Shown here piece by piece: positions 62,429-64,000 of a DNA stretch of 64,000 bases. The stretch spans positions 204,653 through 268,652 of the forward strand of contig SUYC01000004.1 of assembly GCA_015060625.1 (NCBI GenBank), in the 5' to 3' direction. The notes under the pieces were generated by a model. The model had not been told where the DNA came from. It made no database searches and saw only the letters and a list, made by a program, of their open reading frames with translations. The DNA is from Xylanibacter ruminicola. GTDB lineage: Bacteria; Bacteroidota; Bacteroidia; Bacteroidales; Bacteroidaceae. Within the stretch, counting starts at the first letter, position 1, and each line of letters opens with the position of its first letter. The position numbers and the translations under genes were made by a program.

Positions 62429-62579
62429 TTTTAACACAAAAACTTATAAAAAAACATCATTCAGACTATCTTATAGATGTATTGAATAGCTATCTGAAAA
62501 TAGAGAATGCTGACATCTATGTGTTGAGTTAATAAGGCACGTTGGAAAGCACTTTTATGGAAAAAAAGCAAAAATACAA

Positions 62580-62603
62580 CGAAATGTTTCGTAATTTCGA
62601 AAC
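62580..62603. promoter_or_regulatory. Operator-like inverted repeats before the XRE antitoxin-type gene
   Basis: CGAAA, two bases, TTTCG, then GTTTCG with CGAAAC six bases apart: overlapping inverted repeats that cover the -33 region of the next promoter. This suits autorepression by the downstream helix-turn-helix protein. Confidence 0.6.
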
Positions 62604-62618
62604 AAATTATTACCTTTG
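62587..62618 (+). promoter_or_regulatory. Promoter of the toxin-relic/antitoxin unit
   Basis: TTTC (62587-62590), a 20-base spacer and TACCTTTG (62611-62618). Confidence 0.7.
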
Positions 62619-62639
62619 CACCGACGAAATAAAAACAAA

Positions 62640-62711
62640 ATGGCAAAAAACAACCCGAAAGTAGCATATTTGGAGGAAGCTCTTTCTTTGAATCAGACAA
62701 GAATATTTTAA
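62640..62711 (+). pseudogene. 23-codon relic of a RelE/HigB-type toxin gene
   Basis: An ATG-started frame, MAKNNPKVAYLEEALSLNQ.., occupies the toxin position between the promoter and the antitoxin-type gene, and stops 18 bases before that gene. Gp49/HigB-type toxins in Bacteroidales begin with a similar VxYLEEAxxF stretch and run to about 110 residues. I read this as the start of such a gene with the rest deleted. A short peptide of its own is the alternative. Confidence 0.45.
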
Positions 62712-62729
62712 CGCTAAAAAATAAGAGAT

Positions 62730-63071
62730 ATGGAACAGGTAGGAAAATTCAAGTTGTACAGTTCAGAAGAAGTGCTTGACAAGCATTTCGGCAAAGTTGG
62801 CACTCCCCGCCGTGACGAGTTTGAGAGGAGCGTTGCCTCTTCCGTACACGCCTATGAGTTAGGAGAAGCTATCAAAAAAGCCCGTTTGGAACAGAATCTC
62901 ACGCAAGAACAGCTGGGTCAGCGAATAGGTGTGCAAAGAGCACAAATTTCTCGATTAGAAAAGGGCTACAGCATCAGTATTCCTACTATAAGCCGTGTCT
63001 TCCAGGCCCTCGGTGTGACTACCGCAACACTTGACCTAGGAGGCACAATAGGGAAAATTGCTCTTTGGTAA
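62730..63071 (+). CDS. XRE-family HigA-like antitoxin, apparently orphan
   Basis: 113 residues. The N-terminal arm (YSSEEVLDKHFGKVGTPRRDEFER) is followed by a Cro/CI helix-turn-helix (about 50-100: LGEAIKKARLEQNLTQEQLGQRIGVQRAQISRLEKG). This arrangement is typical of antitoxins paired with Gp49/HigB toxins. Operator-like repeats at 62580 suggest autoregulation. A terminator follows at 63093. The toxin gene in front is reduced to 23 codons, so it may survive as a plain repressor. Confidence 0.82.
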   Translation: MEQVGKFKLYSSEEVLDKHFGKVGTPRRDEFERSVASSVHAYELGEAIKKARLEQNLTQEQLGQRIGVQRAQISRLEKGYSISIPTISRVFQALGVTTATLDLGGTIGKIALW

Positions 63072-63092
63072 GAATAAGAATCTTTTAATATT

Positions 63093-63124
63093 AAAAGGCA
63101 GAGAGTCAGACTCCCTGCTTTTTT
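63093..63124 (+). terminator. Terminator of the antitoxin-type gene
   Basis: GCAG.GAGT arms pair with ACTC.CTGC around a three-base loop (one mismatch) and are followed by TTTTTT. Confidence 0.88.
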
Positions 63125-63180
63125 CATTATCACCTTGCCATTATATACAAACTCTATCTGCGGCTAATTATTTTATTTCT

Positions 63181-63276
63181 CTAATCATCGTGCCCGTTGG
63201 AACAAAGTCTAACATAAAGCCCCCTCTTCGCGCACTTATGCATGTCCTTCTTGAACTGATGCGTATAATAAATCAT
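63181..63276 (-). pseudogene. Relic of a YafQ/RelE-type toxin gene
   Basis: 31 codons beginning MIYYTHQFKKDMHKCAKRGL, the usual N-terminus of YafQ-type toxins (about 90 residues), then unrelated residues and a stop. Its ATG overlaps the stop of the fragment upstream as ATGA, the arrangement of an antitoxin-toxin pair. The 3' two-thirds are missing. Confidence 0.45.
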
Positions 63277-63374
63277 TCTTGCGGCTCGGTATCGGGCTCT
63301 TTGTTGGGCTGATCCTGTGCGTTATATGTGTTATGCACATGAGACGCATTGGGATTAAAATTGTCATCTCTCTA
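63273..63374 (-). pseudogene. Possible antitoxin C-terminal fragment
   Basis: An open stretch of about 33 codons with no start codon, hydrophilic (NFNPNASHVHNTYNAQDQPN..EPDTEPQE), ends by overlapping the YafQ-like ATG. Position suggests the tail of the partner antitoxin; the sequence alone does not identify it. The remaining bases of the 63125-63583 gap show nothing I can name, apart from the repeat at 63536. Confidence 0.3.
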
Positions 63375-63535
63375 ATTTAATAATATCTGGCAACTACTAG
63401 AAAGCACTGCTATTCGTTGCACTATTCTTCTCTTTTATCAGCAACTATACCACGCATTATGATATGATATATAACTGCGCCCTGATAGTTGTCTAGACTG
63501 CCTTAGTATTTGATAAATATTGATTTCTACACTTC

Positions 63536-63556
63536 AGTACCTGTCCCGGTGTTTCA
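63536..63556. repeat. Partial copy of the palindromic dispersed repeat
   Basis: Contains GTACCTGT followed by CCCGGTGTTTCA, as at 55183 and 57808 but without the left arm. It stands at the point where the S24-like protein loses its N-terminal half. Confidence 0.6.
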
Positions 63557-63583
63557 GGTTGCGTAATACCAATATATTTACCT

Positions 63584-63886
63584 ATGGCAGGAGATTTCGA
63601 TTTCATGTGTATCAACAATGACAAATCACTTGCACCAATCATCATGCCATGTGATGTCATCGCACTGAAGAAACTCGCAACGTGGAAAACGTACATTCCC
63701 GGTGATTTCATCTGCGTCGTCGTTACCAGCGAGTATAAAGTACTCCGTAAGGTATCTGTCACTCAGCCAGACGAGCAAAGCATCAACTTCACTCAGATGG
63801 TCGATGGCACTCCTGTAGAATCCAGCATCCCCAAGGACATCATCGTAGAGATCTACAAGGTCGTCGGCAACTACCGCCGCCAGTGA
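63584..63886 (+). CDS. S24/LexA-like C-terminal domain protein, probably N-truncated
   Basis: 100 residues. The pattern MPCDVIALKKLATWKTYIPGDFICVVVTSEYKVLRKVSV resembles the C-terminal domain of Bacteroidales helix-turn-helix/S24-type regulators, in which a GDxM-x(n)-P..DGD region is followed by beta strands. The catalytic Ser-Lys dyad is not evident. In-frame codons before the ATG (VIPIYLP) also look like family sequence, then run into the palindromic repeat and a stop, so the original N-terminal half seems lost. No promoter is clear. The last 114 bases of the window hold nothing recognised. Confidence 0.5.
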   Translation: MAGDFDFMCINNDKSLAPIIMPCDVIALKKLATWKTYIPGDFICVVVTSEYKVLRKVSVTQPDEQSINFTQMVDGTPVESSIPKDIIVEIYKVVGNYRRQ

Positions 63887-64000
63887 CCTCGACCTCCAGA
63901 AACGACGCATCCCCCGACTCAGCTGTAAACCACCATTCTAGCGTACCCCTGTTTTTCAACAAGTTACGAGAATGACTATTTTAAAAATTTTCAGTTTGGA

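Noticed and set aside
62461..62700. 79-codon minus-strand frame
   Set aside because: Lies across the promoter and operator region of the antitoxin-type gene and reads as low-complexity hydrophobic sequence.
63493..63762. 89-codon minus-strand frame
   Set aside because: Antisense to the S24-like frame and spans the palindromic repeat; the plus-strand reading has family similarity and this one does not.

Overview
The window looks like a chromosomal segment of a Bacteroidales bacterium, most likely Prevotella or a close relative. Three things point there: promoters of the Bacteroidota type (TTTG, about 20 bases, then TAnnTTTG) in front of many genes; start codons set in A/T-rich leaders without clear Shine-Dalgarno sites; and the gene content (gldH, PSP1-family ricT, a complex I cluster without nuoEFG, a GH130 mannosylglucose phosphorylase operon, a flavodiiron protein). 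I see no rRNA, tRNA or CRISPR array.

Layout. 0-7 kb: mscL, then on the minus strand a sugar-1-phosphate nucleotidyltransferase and guaA, a large TonB-receptor-like outer-membrane protein, and plus-strand aroB. 7-16.4 kb: a minus-strand block of three tandem ROK-family genes followed by a menaquinone operon (thioesterase, menF, menD, menB, menC, menE). 16.4-28 kb: lysS-gpsA, a flavodiiron protein, a CapD/PglF-type dehydratase, an AraC-type regulator, an SBF-family transporter, and metF-holB-ricT-gldH. 28-36 kb: the elongasome operon purH-mreB-mreC-mreD-mrdA-rodA (read right to left), with a purH that has only its IMP cyclohydrolase half, then asnA. 36-46 kb: nuoA-B-CD-H-I-J-K-L-M-N on the minus strand. 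46-54 kb: a PafA-like phosphatase and a beta-mannan operon (CE7-GH26 fusion, GH130 phosphorylase, GPH-family transporter, cellobiose 2-epimerase), which together would deacetylate, cut, import, epimerise and phosphorolyse mannan. 54-64 kb is more accessory. It holds an MGMT-like protein, sodB, an AAA15 ATPase/RloB pair that resembles an abortive-infection system and lies between two 133-bp direct repeats of the sodB 5' end, a nucleotide-sugar operon (GHMP kinase resembling galacturonokinase, nucleotidyltransferase, UDP-glucose dehydrogenase, UDP-glucuronate epimerase), and relics of toxin-antitoxin and S24-type genes.

The most unusual theme is repetitive DNA. Short near-tandem repeats fill many junctions between co-directional genes just before start codons. 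Matching or similar repeat families occur in frame inside coding sequences (guaA, the nucleotidyltransferase, menE, menF, holB, nuoB). A palindromic element shared exactly between two loci is inserted in frame in the UDP-glucose dehydrogenase. A second palindromic family (core ACAGG..CCTGT next to GTGTTTC) marks the borders of the accessory segments near sodB. The duplicated sodB promoter now faces the ATPase/RloB genes.
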